The notes under the pieces were generated by a model. It searched no databases. It saw only the letters and a list, made by a program, of their open reading frames with translations, and was not told the origin of the DNA. Below, in pieces: positions 48,393 to 59,412 of a DNA stretch of 64,000 nucleotides. Position numbers and translations under genes: made by a program. How positions within the stretch are numbered: position 1 is the first letter of the stretch; every line of letters begins with the position of its first letter. The stretch lies in the NCBI RefSeq assembly GCF_031755915.1, contig NC_083388.1, positions 24,583,001-24,647,000 of the forward strand. Direction: 5' to 3'. Source of the stretch: Ziziphus jujuba (Eukaryota; Streptophyta; Magnoliopsida; Rosales; Rhamnaceae).

Positions 48393-51300
48393 CTACAGGA
48401 GGCCTATTACTGGTGAGGTGGTAAAGATTGGTTTCTCTTTGATTGCATTTTGTGCTCCACTCTGACAAATACTCTTTCTTCTTGGCTTTGCCTCACCAAG
48501 CATCGTTATTATATCCCTCATAGATGGCCTATCCTTGGGAAACTTTGCTGTACAAAGAAGTGCAATCCGGAGGACCATAAGCATCTCTTCCTTGATATGC
48601 TTACATTGACCAGCAATACTAAGGTCCAGTGCCTCTTCTAAGGGTCTCTTGGTTCTGTTCTTTCTTCGAACCCATTCAACTATATCCACAGATTCTCCAA
48701 ATGAGGGATCTAGTGGCATCTTCCCAGATAGAAGCTCCAAAAGAACCACTCCATAGCTATATATGTCAATCTTTTCATCAACCTTCATACTGTATCCGTA
48801 TTCTGTCAAAGAAAAAAACAATAAAAATCAGATCAGTAAAAACATATCATGCAAAGAACATATACATACGTATATACGCACAAGTTATGGAACTAACCTG
48901 GTGCAATATATCCATAAGACCCAGCCACCATTGAAACAGTCTCATTCTTATGGATCATCATCCTTGCCAATCCAAAATCTGCAATTCTCGCATCCAGATT
49001 TGCATCAAGCAGTATGTTGTTAGACTTGATATCCCGATGGATAACCGGTGGGCGACAATCATGGTGTAGATAATGCAAACCTTGAGCAACACCCACCGCT
49101 ATATTATACCTTGAAACCCAGTCTACTAATAGCTTTCCTGCTTGATTTCCATGGAGTGCGTTCCCAAGGTTCCCGTTTTGCATGTACTCATATATCATCA
49201 TAACATCTGTTTCATTGTGAAGATATCCTAATAGCCTTACAATGTTCCTGTGGCGAAGCCTTCCCAAGAGATTCACTTCGCCCAAAAGGTCGTCACCATT
49301 TTCGACGTCTCCTCCTGATCTCCATAGTTTCTTGACTGCAACTGCCGAGTGAGGTCGATGTACTTCAGCCTTGTAAACTACACCAGTACCTCCCATGCCG
49401 ATGACATTTGATTCTTTAATGCAGGCTAGGATTTCATTGCTGGTGAAGTTCACTCTCTGAAATGCTACCAGCCTCCAAGGCCATTGATCTTCATCAGCCT
49501 TTGAAAACAAATCGCTGAAGAAACTGTTATACAAATACCACTTGTTATATACCCATCTCCCTGTGAAAAAGGCCAGGCCAAGTGATGAAATCACTGCCGT
49601 TCCAATTACAAATCCAATGATGATGTGATTGATGTGCATGTTCTTTGATCTTCTTGTTCTAACAGAGCTTTGAGAGCAAGGTGGAAGAACAACACCGCAA
49701 AGACCTTTATTACCTATAAGATCATTGGGATTTATGGCCACCAATATACCATTTGCAGGTACTGGACCTTCAAGATTGTTGTAGGACAGATTGAGCATCT
49801 CAAGAGCCGGTGAACTACCAAAGTTTTCGGGTATTCGACCAACTAGAGAATTGTTTGACAGATCAAGGATGGCTAATGTGGGCATTGTGGATATTGCTTT
49901 TGGGATTTCACCAGTCAATTGGTTGTTTCTAAGGTTTAGATTCACCAGCTTTTCACAAGAAGCAATGCTCTGTGGAATCTGTTCAGAGAAATGATTGTTT
50001 GAAAGATCAAGGACTGAAAGTGATGGACAATCTTGAAACTGGTCTGGGAATTTCCCTCCAAGGTTGTTGTTTGAGGCCATGAAAGTTTGGAGATTTGGAA
50101 TGGACAGAATACTAGAAGGGAGTGATGATTCAAGGTGATTCCAGGAAACATCAATGAAAGAAAGTGATAAAGACAGAGAAATATCTGAAGGAATTTGGCC
50201 AGTGAGGTTGTTTTTGGCCAATTCTAGCCTTTGAATAATAGGCAGATTTCCTAAACCAACTGGAATTGTTCCAGAAATATGATTATTTTGCATACGAACT
50301 CTTACAAGAGACGAACAATTTGAAAGGCCGACTGGGATTAAACCAGAAAAGGAATTGTTGAAAAGTATGAGTTTAGTGAGATTGCCAGAATCACACAAAC
50401 CTGGTGGAATATCACCGGATAATGAATTCGAAGACACATCTAACCACTGCAAAGGAGAATTCTTTCCAAGGTTCATCGGCAGAGGACCTGTTAAAGAATT
50501 CTTCCATAGCTCAAGAACCTCTAACTTGGTTAACTCTCCTAGCTTGTAAGGAATTAGACCAGTTAGTCTGTTGCACATTAAGCTCAAGAGCTGCAAATTC
50601 TTTAATTCTGAGAGCTCCACTGGAATTTCTCCTGAAATCTGATTGTCAGAGAGATCCAAAAACACTAAAGATGCTATGCTACCAATCTCTGGTGGAATCC
50701 TTCCTGTGAAGTTGTTTTTGTACAAATAAACAGTGGTTAGTTTTTTTAGCCTACCAAGTTCATGTGGAATTTGACCACTGAGACTTCCAACTGCCAAGTC
50801 AAGATACTGAAGATTTGTAAGATTACCAAACTCAGCTGGGATTTGACCTACAAACTCATTGTATCCAAGAATAATAGTCTCCAAAGATGAAAGTTTCCCG
50901 AGCTCTCTCGGAATGTTTCCTGTGAGATTATTTCCTGAAAGGCCAAGAAACTTCAGTTTCTGCAAGTCCTTGTAAGACATTGGGATTGACCCTTCAAAGA
51001 AACTCCCTCGAAAATCCAGAATTTCCAATGATGTTGCATTTCCAAGATCCTCAGGAAGAAAGCCAGAGAAGTTGTTGCTTGATGCATTAACCGATGTCAA
51101 CCCTGAAGACCTTCCAAGTCCTGTTGGAAACTTGCCAATGAAGTAGTTTTCACTCACATCTATCATCTTCAGCGCTGTGAGATTTGAAAGAGATTTCGGT
51201 AAAGATGATGAGAACCCATTGCAGCAAATGTTGAGAAAAGAAAGACCACTTAAACTTTGAATCTGATCTGATACATGACCACTAAGGTTCATGCGAGAAA

Positions 51301-51553
51301 GGTCCAGCTTCTCAACAAAGCCTTTAGTGTTGCACATAACACCAGTCCAGTTACAATGTACAACTGAACCATTCTCCACAGCTTTGCTTGGCATTTTCCA
51401 GTCTTTGAGGACATTCATAGGATCAACCAGACCGGCTTTGATTGATAGCAAAGTCGAAAGCTCATTATTTGGTAGAGTTTGAACAGCACCAGAAAAGGCA
51501 ACAAGATAAAAACCAACGTAACAGTAGAAGAACAGCACAGAGGTTTTCATCAT
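48393..51553 (-). CDS. LRR receptor-like kinase, PXL1-like (PXY/CLV1 clade), two exons
   Basis: Exon 1 is 51553-48898 and exon 2 is 48802-48393; 3066 nt, 1021 residues, joined in phase within APE of the activation segment. A signal peptide (about 1-25) is followed by the LRR N-terminal cap ([18 protein letters not shown]) and about 20 leucine-rich repeats. One membrane span ([21 protein letters not shown]) leads to a complete Ser/Thr kinase: glycine loop [12 protein letters not shown], lysine in VAVKKLW, catalytic loop [15 protein letters not shown], and [15 protein letters not shown]. These motifs are those of an active kinase. The family senses CLE-type or related peptides at the plasma membrane. 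The closest named match I recall is PXL1, with MIK1/PXL2 as the alternative; synteny with ATRX favours PXL1. Confidence 0.92.
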
Positions 51554-54500
51554 GTTGTGTTCTTCTGGTGTCTGTTAGCCCTTTAGTTGGAGGGTAGCAT
51601 ATCACTGAGCTATGTGGAACAAAGGCAAAAAAAGTGGAAAGTGGGGACTATATGAATCTGTGAAAGAGAAAGTTAAAAAAAAAAAAGATGGAAAGGAATG
51701 GAAATAAATAGATTTTGGAGAGAGAAGTCGTTGATGATGAATGGGTTTTAATTAGATATAAGTGATGGAATATGGGGATTAACTTATTGTTGATACGTGG
51801 GTTCTTGGGATCTGGACCAGCTAATTCTCTGCATTTAGTGACTGTAATGCTTTGGACTCATTGAAAATCTTCCAGACAGCGAAACATGGAGAGAATGTGT
51901 TTTCAGTTAGACATGAATTTTTTTATTGTTTTTTTATTTAAATCATTAATCATTGTCAACTCAAAACTGTGTAATTAACTAATAATTTATGCTTCTTTTA
52001 CATTTTTGGTTTTAGATTATAATAAGAAATGTACTTAATCCTATGCTTTAATCAATAATTAATACATTATTTTTATATGCAAGATTGGCTTCTACTCTTA
52101 TCTCAATTGGGCCCAATCACCTCACTTTTCTGCCTCATTCTCAATTTTTCATGCCCAAATTTCCTTTATGAAGAATCACATACACTCAAATTCTAGGAAA
52201 ACGCATATCAAGTCCTCATTAAAGGCTTCCACATTTGGGTTAGGCTTTGAAGATTGAAGTATAAACCATTAATGGATGAATTTTCAGGGCAAATAGAAAC
52301 TAGTTAAAGCTGTTATTATTATTATTATTATTTTTATTGAGCTAATTTGTTCTCAACATGATTAAATTGGGCAGATTGGAATCTCTCCATGTTACAATGT
52401 GGAAGAGAAAGGATTTGATACAACAGACAACTTGGAACTTTCTCTAATAAAAGAGAAAGAGAAATTGTGGGTCCCATGGGGGAGGAAGAGATGTTAATTG
52501 AAACAATCATTGTCTTTACCCATAGAACTCCATTCGCTTCCCTTTCTGAAAAACTATTGCAGCCCATTTCTAAGCCTTCACAGCTTCACATGCACACAAC
52601 TGTCTCTTTGCAATTATTATGAATTTAAAATAAACCATTAGATAATGAACATATACTAGAACCGGCTCTACAAAAGAGTAATAATAATTCAAAGCACAAA
52701 ATAAAAGAAAGATGAAGAAGCTGGAGCCCATGTGAAAGAACACCTTCCTAGGGAAAGGAACTCCAATCTCCCAATTCCATTATTGGTAAAGGAGACCTTC
52801 ATAATGCCGTAATGATCTGGCTAGAACAAATTTGAAAACGAAAAAAATAATAATGATAAAAAAAGGAATAATTGCCATGGGATTTCTCTTATACAAATGT
52901 ATCTTTTGCCCAATTTTTTGCCCATTTAAGAATCCATGGGAGGGTACAGCCTTAGGTGCCCCACATGGCTTTATGCCAAAGCCACCTCCTAATGTGAACA
53001 ATAGCTTTCCATCATTAGAGAAGGGTTGAAGGATCAAATGGTGGGCTGCATATGAATACTGATGATGGGTTTTTACAAAATATATAATTTATATACATTA
53101 ATAAAAGAAGAATATACATATTTCATACATATGTAAAGAGTTATGTTGAAAATCTATTCATAGTATAAGATGGAAACTATAGACTATAATCATAAAATAA
53201 AAATTATGTTCTCAACAAATCAAAATTGATATATAAAAGCATAAAATTTACCTTTCTCTTTCTAATTGAAAACCAAATTCCCAGATAGGATATGAACTCT
53301 TGGAAGCAAACATATGCCCAGTTGACAGCATTAAGGTTAACAGCTTCAATGGCCCTAATGCCCTCAACTGGGTATATGCTTGCCTTCCCGAGTATATACA
53401 ATCAAAACTAAAATATGGAGTAATATCCCTATAACTTTTTGTTTCTCTTCTCTGTGTTTTGTGCTTTTGGGTCATGTTGATTTATAGCTGCCAATAAACT
53501 CTACATGTAATAAATACCCCCATATAGTTAATGCTTTCACACTAAAGCATTTACTTAACTTTACCTTATATAGAAAAGTAAATATATAACAACTAATATT
53601 GAAAGTCTTAATTCTAATAAATTTCCACCCTGGTCTTATCCTGGAAAATGGAAAATACAATGTATACAATTTTCTCAGCGTTTAATGCTAGTGGGGTTGC
53701 TTTATTTTATTATAATATATTCATAGGGAAAAAGGTAAATTTTAGTCCAGGAGTGTTTGGTGACCTTTTATAAATTCCCAAATATAAATAGAAAAATAAT
53801 ATTTATTATTAATGATGATTGTCATCATTATAATAGTGGATCTCATATATTTATATAAATAAAAGCAATTTATATAATAATGGATCTTATGTATATATAA
53901 AAATCATATAAATATTAAATTCACTGCTTATAGAATGATGATAATCATCACTAATGACATATAGTGGTACTCATATAAATATGAACGGAAGATGAGATTT
54001 GCCTATAAGTAAAATGAATGAGAATATGCCAAAAAATAAAAAATAAAAGGTAAGACATTAATTTACTTATTAAATAAGGCAATATTAATTCTAGTAAAAA
54101 AATAATAATTATAATTTACAATGAATATAATATTTTATCTATATTAGTGAAGTAACTTCTCTTTATTTTTGAATAAAATACATTTTTATTACCAAGTAAT
54201 ATTGCTATGTTTTTATTGATATTATTGGCTATTACAAAGTAATATTATAAAATGAACATTAATGGGTCCACCCCATGAACGTCACTTCCATTCATTTGGT
54301 TTTTTAACCATAATTTATTTATTATAATTTTCTATCCACAAATAAATATTGCACTATTAAGTTCTATATTTATTTATTTACTTTTTTTTTTTTTGGAATA
54401 GCCAATATTATATGTTAAGTGCTTATAGTTATATACTTCCTGGGATGTCATGACTATTTTTTAATCATAAAAATTCTAAATAAATAAATAAATAATTCCT

Positions 54501-55041
54501 AGTAAATCCACAAATTAGAAAAACAAAAGGAAAACAAAACAAAATAAAAAAAGGCTTATTTGGATATTGGCCTAACAGAAATTTACCTTCTTTTTTGCTC
54601 TACCTAATATGATGTGTTATTTTATTTTATTTTATTTTATTTTTGGGTTAAGATGATTTGGTTCATTTAATCAAGAATTTTTGCAAGAAACTCCCAAAGA
54701 AGTTTATATGCACTACGGTTAATAACACCATTCACAAAAATACATTGAATGTTATCTCAAGTAAAAAATAGCATTTTTAAGGATTTTCGATTAATTCTTT
54801 TTACATGACAACTAACACTGCAACACAATTAAAAGTCTAATTATTTTAAGGTATTTACTAAACCTATACCGCACATACAAAAGTATTTTAAATAGCATTA
54901 TTCAATATTATGTAATTATATACTTTTTTGCTTGAAAACTACCAAGCGATGCTTCTAGTTGAAATTTCTGTTTTATCATTATTATTTTGTAGAAAAACAA
55001 CTGACGTGGTTTAGAGACTTATTTAACACATCAATATGTGA

Positions 55042-55086
<45 letters not shown>

Positions 55087-55559
55087 TTAATTAATTAATG
55101 TATTTATTTATTTATTTATATATTTATTTTATTTTTTTGGTTTATGGAGTCCAGTTTATACTCGTTGAACCCTGCAAGCTCTTGTCCAGTACCTTCGGCC
55201 CATCGGGCTATGGGCTACGACTTTAAATTTTGCCGAGTAAGATACACCAATTTTTCAAAAAACAAAATATAAAAAAAAAAATGTAAAATTCACTAAGTCA
55301 TATGTACACGTTCCACATACTAATTCCATATACACTAAGCTTCTAATAACACTAAGTCACATATCCTTTCTTGTGTTTTTTTTTTATTAAAAAAAAAAAA
55401 AAAAAAAGAAGAGATATATGTTTATCAAAAACATACTAGGAAACAAAAACCTTCTATCACTAGAATTAGTAAATGCATTATTTTTCTTATAAATATGGAT
55501 ACTTAGCAAAAACAACTATTAATCTTTGTAGAAGAAAGAAGAAAGGCATAGATAGAAAT
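51554..55559. other. AT-rich intergenic region
   Basis: The first part should hold the promoter of the receptor kinase gene (transcribed leftwards). No gene is recognised. Small open frames at 52334-52567, 52780-53037 and 53204-53669 lack any known domain. A (TA)n run lies at about 55048-55075 and an A-run at about 55389-55407. Confidence 0.55.
55488..55495 (+). promoter_or_regulatory. TATA box of the B3/DUF313 gene
   Basis: The string tataaata lies 65-72 bp upstream of the ATG at 55560. Its position argues that transcription starts near 55520, so the in-frame ATG at 55473 would not be in the mRNA. Confidence 0.55.
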
Positions 55560-56480
55560 ATGAAGATTCCTGAAGACAAAGAGTTTGATGAACTAGTGGA
55601 AAAATTTAGAAAAATTGCAAAAGATGAGAACGAGATGATTCAACTACTCGGAGAAGAAGTTCTCAAACGTTTCCTTCAATTCGCATCTCCAAATTCCAAT
55701 AAAATGGAGAAATTGTCAATTGAGGAACCAAGTAGTAGTACGCTTGGAAACAAGCAAAAGTTTTCAGAAACTGAAAACGAAGAATACCATGATCACCATC
55801 AACAAATTAATACAGCAGCTGCCACACCAGAAGCAATATCCAAGAAAGCAAGGTTGTTGAAAGAAAAATCACTGAAAAAACCATCTGTTTCCGGGAAAAA
55901 AAGACCAAGCTTTACCCAACATTCTTGGTATCCACAACCTGAGTTGCCAACGGAGGTAAAGAATGTGATTGAAAGATTGGGAGGCTCAGACGCGAAATTG
56001 GTAATAGAGAAGGAGGTGTACGGGACTGATTTGCATCCACACCATGATCGTATATCAATACCCAAAAATCAAGTAAGAGTAGAGTTTCTTAATGACCAAG
56101 AAAGGAACGAAATAGAGAATAATGATGGTATAAGAGTGAGAGTGATAGAACCATGTCTTAGAGAAACTATACTAAGCCTTCGGCAATGGCAATTAAGATC
56201 TTCGATTTCCTATGTATTAAATGGTGGTTGGAAATATGTAGCTGCAAGAGCTGAGAATCAACTAAAAGTAAAAGATAAGGTTCAAGTTTGGTCGTTTAGA
56301 GTCAATGGAGAGCTTCGACTGGCTGTTGTTAAACTACCTCGAGGTAATCTTGAAGGAGGACAAGATAGCAATGACAGCCAAACAACGGAGGATGAAGTAA
56401 AAGATGAAGATGAAGATGAAGCTGGACCAAGTGCTAGTCCCAGCAAAGAAGGAAAGGCACCAGAGTCGCAAAAGATTTAA
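55560..56480 (+). CDS. B3-domain protein of the DUF313 type, single exon
   Basis: A 306-residue protein if it starts at 55560 (MKIPEDKEFDELVEKF); an in-frame ATG at 55473 would add 29 residues but lies upstream of the TATA box. The N-terminal half is charged and low in complexity, with lysine-rich patches that could be nuclear localisation signals (KKARLLKEKSLKK). The B3/DUF313 domain spans about 140-270: it includes VIEKEVYGTDLHPHHDRISI, IPKNQVRVEFL, a VRVIEPCLRE segment and VKDKVQVWSFRVNGELRLAVV. The tail is acidic and serine-rich. Family members are plant-specific putative DNA-binding proteins of mostly unknown target. No intron is needed. It is isolated between AT-rich DNA and transposons. 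Confidence 0.82.
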   Translation: MKIPEDKEFDELVEKFRKIAKDENEMIQLLGEEVLKRFLQFASPNSNKMEKLSIEEPSSSTLGNKQKFSETENEEYHDHHQQINTAAATPEAISKKARLLKEKSLKKPSVSGKKRPSFTQHSWYPQPELPTEVKNVIERLGGSDAKLVIEKEVYGTDLHPHHDRISIPKNQVRVEFLNDQERNEIENNDGIRVRVIEPCLRETILSLRQWQLRSSISYVLNGGWKYVAARAENQLKVKDKVQVWSFRVNGELRLAVVKLPRGNLEGGQDSNDSQTTEDEVKDEDEDEAGPSASPSKEGKAPESQKI

Positions 56481-57324
56481 ATAACTTTATTATCATTTTT
56501 ATTGTTATTATTATTATAACAAAATTAAATTTAGGATAAATGTTTCTCTTTTTCAGATGTTGTTTTTGTTTTTTTGTTTATGGATACAAAAAATTATCTC
56601 ATTAATAAGAGTAGTAAGAATTGTTTTTTTTTTTTTTTTAATTAAAACATTTTTATATTATTTTTATAATAAGTCATTTAACAAAAAGTAGTAGATAAAA
56701 GGCATCATATATGCACAAGATACACATTACAACAAATATGGGTTTTTTATAGCATATAATTATAAAATTTTTAAAAAATGCTATTAATGATAATAAATGA
56801 TAGTGTTTTTAATTAACTTTATATTGGTTTTTAGCAATGGACCTAAATTTCCATATTGCTAATATTGGATTAGATTAATGGAAGTTTATACTATACTAGG
56901 CATCCATATAATACAAATTAATTAAGAAAGTCCAAAACATAATATATAATTATTCAATTATAATATCTGTAATAAAAAATTTAAATTAAAATCAAAATAT
57001 CTTAAATAGATCAGGGCTATAAATATATATATATATATATATATATAAGTAAGAAAACGATGGTTTGCTCAAACAAACACAATTTGATAAATTACTTCAT
57101 TATAATATATAATACATTATGGCCGGCGTTGTCCTTATAAAGCTATTATTACAATAATTTCTAATATAAGAAAAGGGGAATGCCGTGCCTCTAAGCATTT
57201 TATAAGTGTGGATTAAAAATTTCATATCACATAAAAGATAAAAGAAAAAAAAAAAAAAAAAAGAAATCGTAACAAACACAAATTCAATAAAAATCAAAAA
57301 TCCAAAACCATTTCTAATAGCAAA
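56481..57324. other. AT-rich intergenic region
   Basis: It contains the 3' flank of the B3 gene, a (TA)n run at about 57024-57046 and several A/T runs. No gene is recognised. Confidence 0.55.
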
Positions 57325-57521
57325 TTAATTCAAAAGCTTGGAGGCAAATGTGTAAATAAGATAAACATCAATGGTGACGCATTCAATTTGTTCAGGCGAA
57401 AGAGATTCATCACCACTCCAATCTTTCCAAGCCACCACTATATTCCTCTCCTCAACAACATCAATTTTCAAAACTCGTTGTCCCAACTCCCTGTTGGGTG
57501 GCTTGGTGTGAAGGAGTCCTC
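57325..57521 (-). pseudogene. Coding-like remnant next to the retrotransposon
   Basis: The minus strand has an open frame of about 65 codons ending at a TAA at 57327-57325. It contains RELGQRVLKIDVVEERNIVV and AWKDWSGDESLSPEQIECVT. Its balanced composition suggests real protein sequence, but I do not recognise the family. Its upstream part is cut exactly at the LTR boundary at 57521/57522, as expected if the retrotransposon landed in it. Confidence 0.45.
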
Positions 57522-57883
57522 TGTTTTGGTTAGTGAGAAACAGAGCAAAAGAGAGAGGGAAATCTAGTGAGAGGAATTAGAGAGAGAAACTAGAGAGAGA
57601 AAGAGGGAATTTGGGTTCTTTATTGTTTTCCTTTCTTCCTCTTCTGTTATTGACAATCCTAAGCCTTTTATAGGCACATAATTAACAGAAATAGAGAAAT
57701 ATTAGCCCACTAACTAATCAGCATAACAAAATAAACGTTAGCCTAGCCTACTAAGTGAAACCACGTAACAAACATTACAAAAGAACAAATATAACGTGTT
57801 TGCTCAAGACCAGGTCAAAGGACCAAGTCAAAGAACAAAGCAACCTCTCCCCATGCATGTCCCATGAACCCACGTCCTCATCA
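57522..57883 (-). repeat. 3' LTR of the chromovirus, about 362 bp
   Basis: On the minus strand it begins tgatgaggacgtggg right after the polypurine tract and ends ctaaccaaaaca, giving TG...CA ends. A TATA box, tataaaa, is at 57672-57666, followed by a CT-rich leader (57540-57600). The internal order of TATA box, pyrimidine-rich region and CA end fits U3-R-U5. The partner 5' LTR is outside the window, so the ends could not be checked by comparison. Confidence 0.75.
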
Positions 57884-57897
57884 ACTCCCCTCCCCTT
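57884..57897 (-). other. Polypurine tract (plus-strand primer site)
   Basis: The minus strand reads aaggggaggggagt immediately before the LTR. The polyprotein stop codon (TAA at 57898-57896) overlaps its start, so coding sequence and priming site are directly joined. Confidence 0.75.
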
Positions 57898-59412
57898 AAG
57901 AATCCTTGTCCTCAAGGATGAAATTAGGATAGGTTCGGTTCAATCTCCAGGCATTTTCCCACGTGGCATCCTCTGCAGGAGCTCCTTGCCATTTAATCAG
58001 AACTTCAGTGCGTGGCCGATAACGCCCCTTCTGCACCACCCGACGATCCAAAACGGCTTCCGGCTGCGGGAGGACAGTGGAATTCTCAGATGTAGAAGGT
58101 AACTGGGATGAGACAACAGGAATAGCACCCATGTGCTTGCGTAGGAGGCTAACATGGAAAACATTGTGGATCTTTGAGCCCGATGGTAAGTCAAGCCGAT
58201 AGGCAACCTGGCCAATGTGTTCCAATACCTTATAAGGGCCATAAAACCGAGGAGAAAGCTTTAGGGAACTTCGGAATGCGACCGATGATTGCCGATAAGG
58301 GTGGAGTTTTAGATAAACATAATCTCCAACGTGAAAGATGACATCTCGGCGATGTTGATTGGCCTGATTTTTCATTCGCTCCTGGGCTTGCTGCAAGTTA
58401 GTTCGAAGAGCTCGAAGCAGTGCATCTCGTTCTTGCAAATAACCATCAACAGCCTCTACCTTCAAAGTCCCCGGGGTATACGTCCGAAGAGTGGGCGGAG
58501 GAACTCCATATACACTTTCGAAAGGAGTCATTTTGGTAGAAGAATGAACCGTTGTATTGTAGCTATACTCAGCCCAAGGTAACCATTCCACCCACTTATG
58601 AGGCTGGTCACTTACAAAACACCTCAAATATTGCTCTAGAGTTCGATTCACCACTTCTGTTTGACCATCTGTTTGTGGGTGGTAACTAGAACTCATTATC
58701 AGCTTGGTTCCTTGTAATTGGAAGAGGGTCTTCCAGAACGTGCTCACAAAAACCTTATCTCTATCACTCACAATGGAGGTTGGCATCCCATGTAACCGTA
58801 CAACATGTTGTACAAACAATTTTGCTACTTTCAATGCAGTAAAAGGATGTTTAAGAGGAGCAAAGTGAGCATACTTACTAAGTCAATCCACGACTACCAT
58901 AATGACAGAACAGCCAAAGGAAAGTGGCAACCCTTCAACGAAGTCCATGGACACATCGGACCAAATTCGTTCAGGAATTGGAAGCGGTTGGAGGAGTCCC
59001 GCTGGTGACATGTTATCATAGTTGTTTCTTTGGCATATTCCACATTGCTGAATAAATTCTTTGACCATCTTTCTCATGCCTACCCAATAAAAATCACTTC
59101 GAAGCCGAGAGAGTGTCTTCTGGATTCCAAAATGGCCGCCCGTAGGGGAAGAATGACATTCGGTGATTAACATAGGAACCAAAGAAGATGTGGAATTAAG
59201 AATAATTTTATCGTGGTGGAACCAAACTCCATCTCTATTAACAACCTGCAAGTTGGGAGTGAGTGATTGATAGAATGGGTCCTCTTGGTGCTCTTGCTGC
59301 AATTGAATCCACCAATCTGATTGGGGTTTTGACACAGATATAAATTGAATTTCTACTCTCCTGGACAAAGAGTTAGCAGCTTGGTTTTCAAGTCCTTTTT
59401 TATACTCAATGG
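57896..59412 (-). pseudogene. Chromovirus integrase and chromodomain, one nonsense codon
   Basis: The polyprotein resumes here after the inserted solo LTR. It shows the HHCC zinc finger (H...H, then CGICQ near 59035), then the catalytic triad: D in MDFVEGLP, D in IVSDRDKVF and E in the HPQTDGQTEVVNRTLEQY segment. It ends in a chromodomain (EVLIKWQGAPAEDATWENAW) and a stop at 57898-57896. An in-frame TGA at 58885-58883 interrupts the integrase between the first and second D. Family alignments usually have arginine at this place, so a CGA to TGA change is the simple explanation. Chromodomains steer integration to marked chromatin. Confidence 0.88.

Noticed and set aside
55473..55559. Upstream in-frame ATG as start of the B3 gene
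   Set aside because: It lies before the likely TATA box at 55488 and adds residues unlike the family N-terminus. It remains possible if transcription starts farther upstream.
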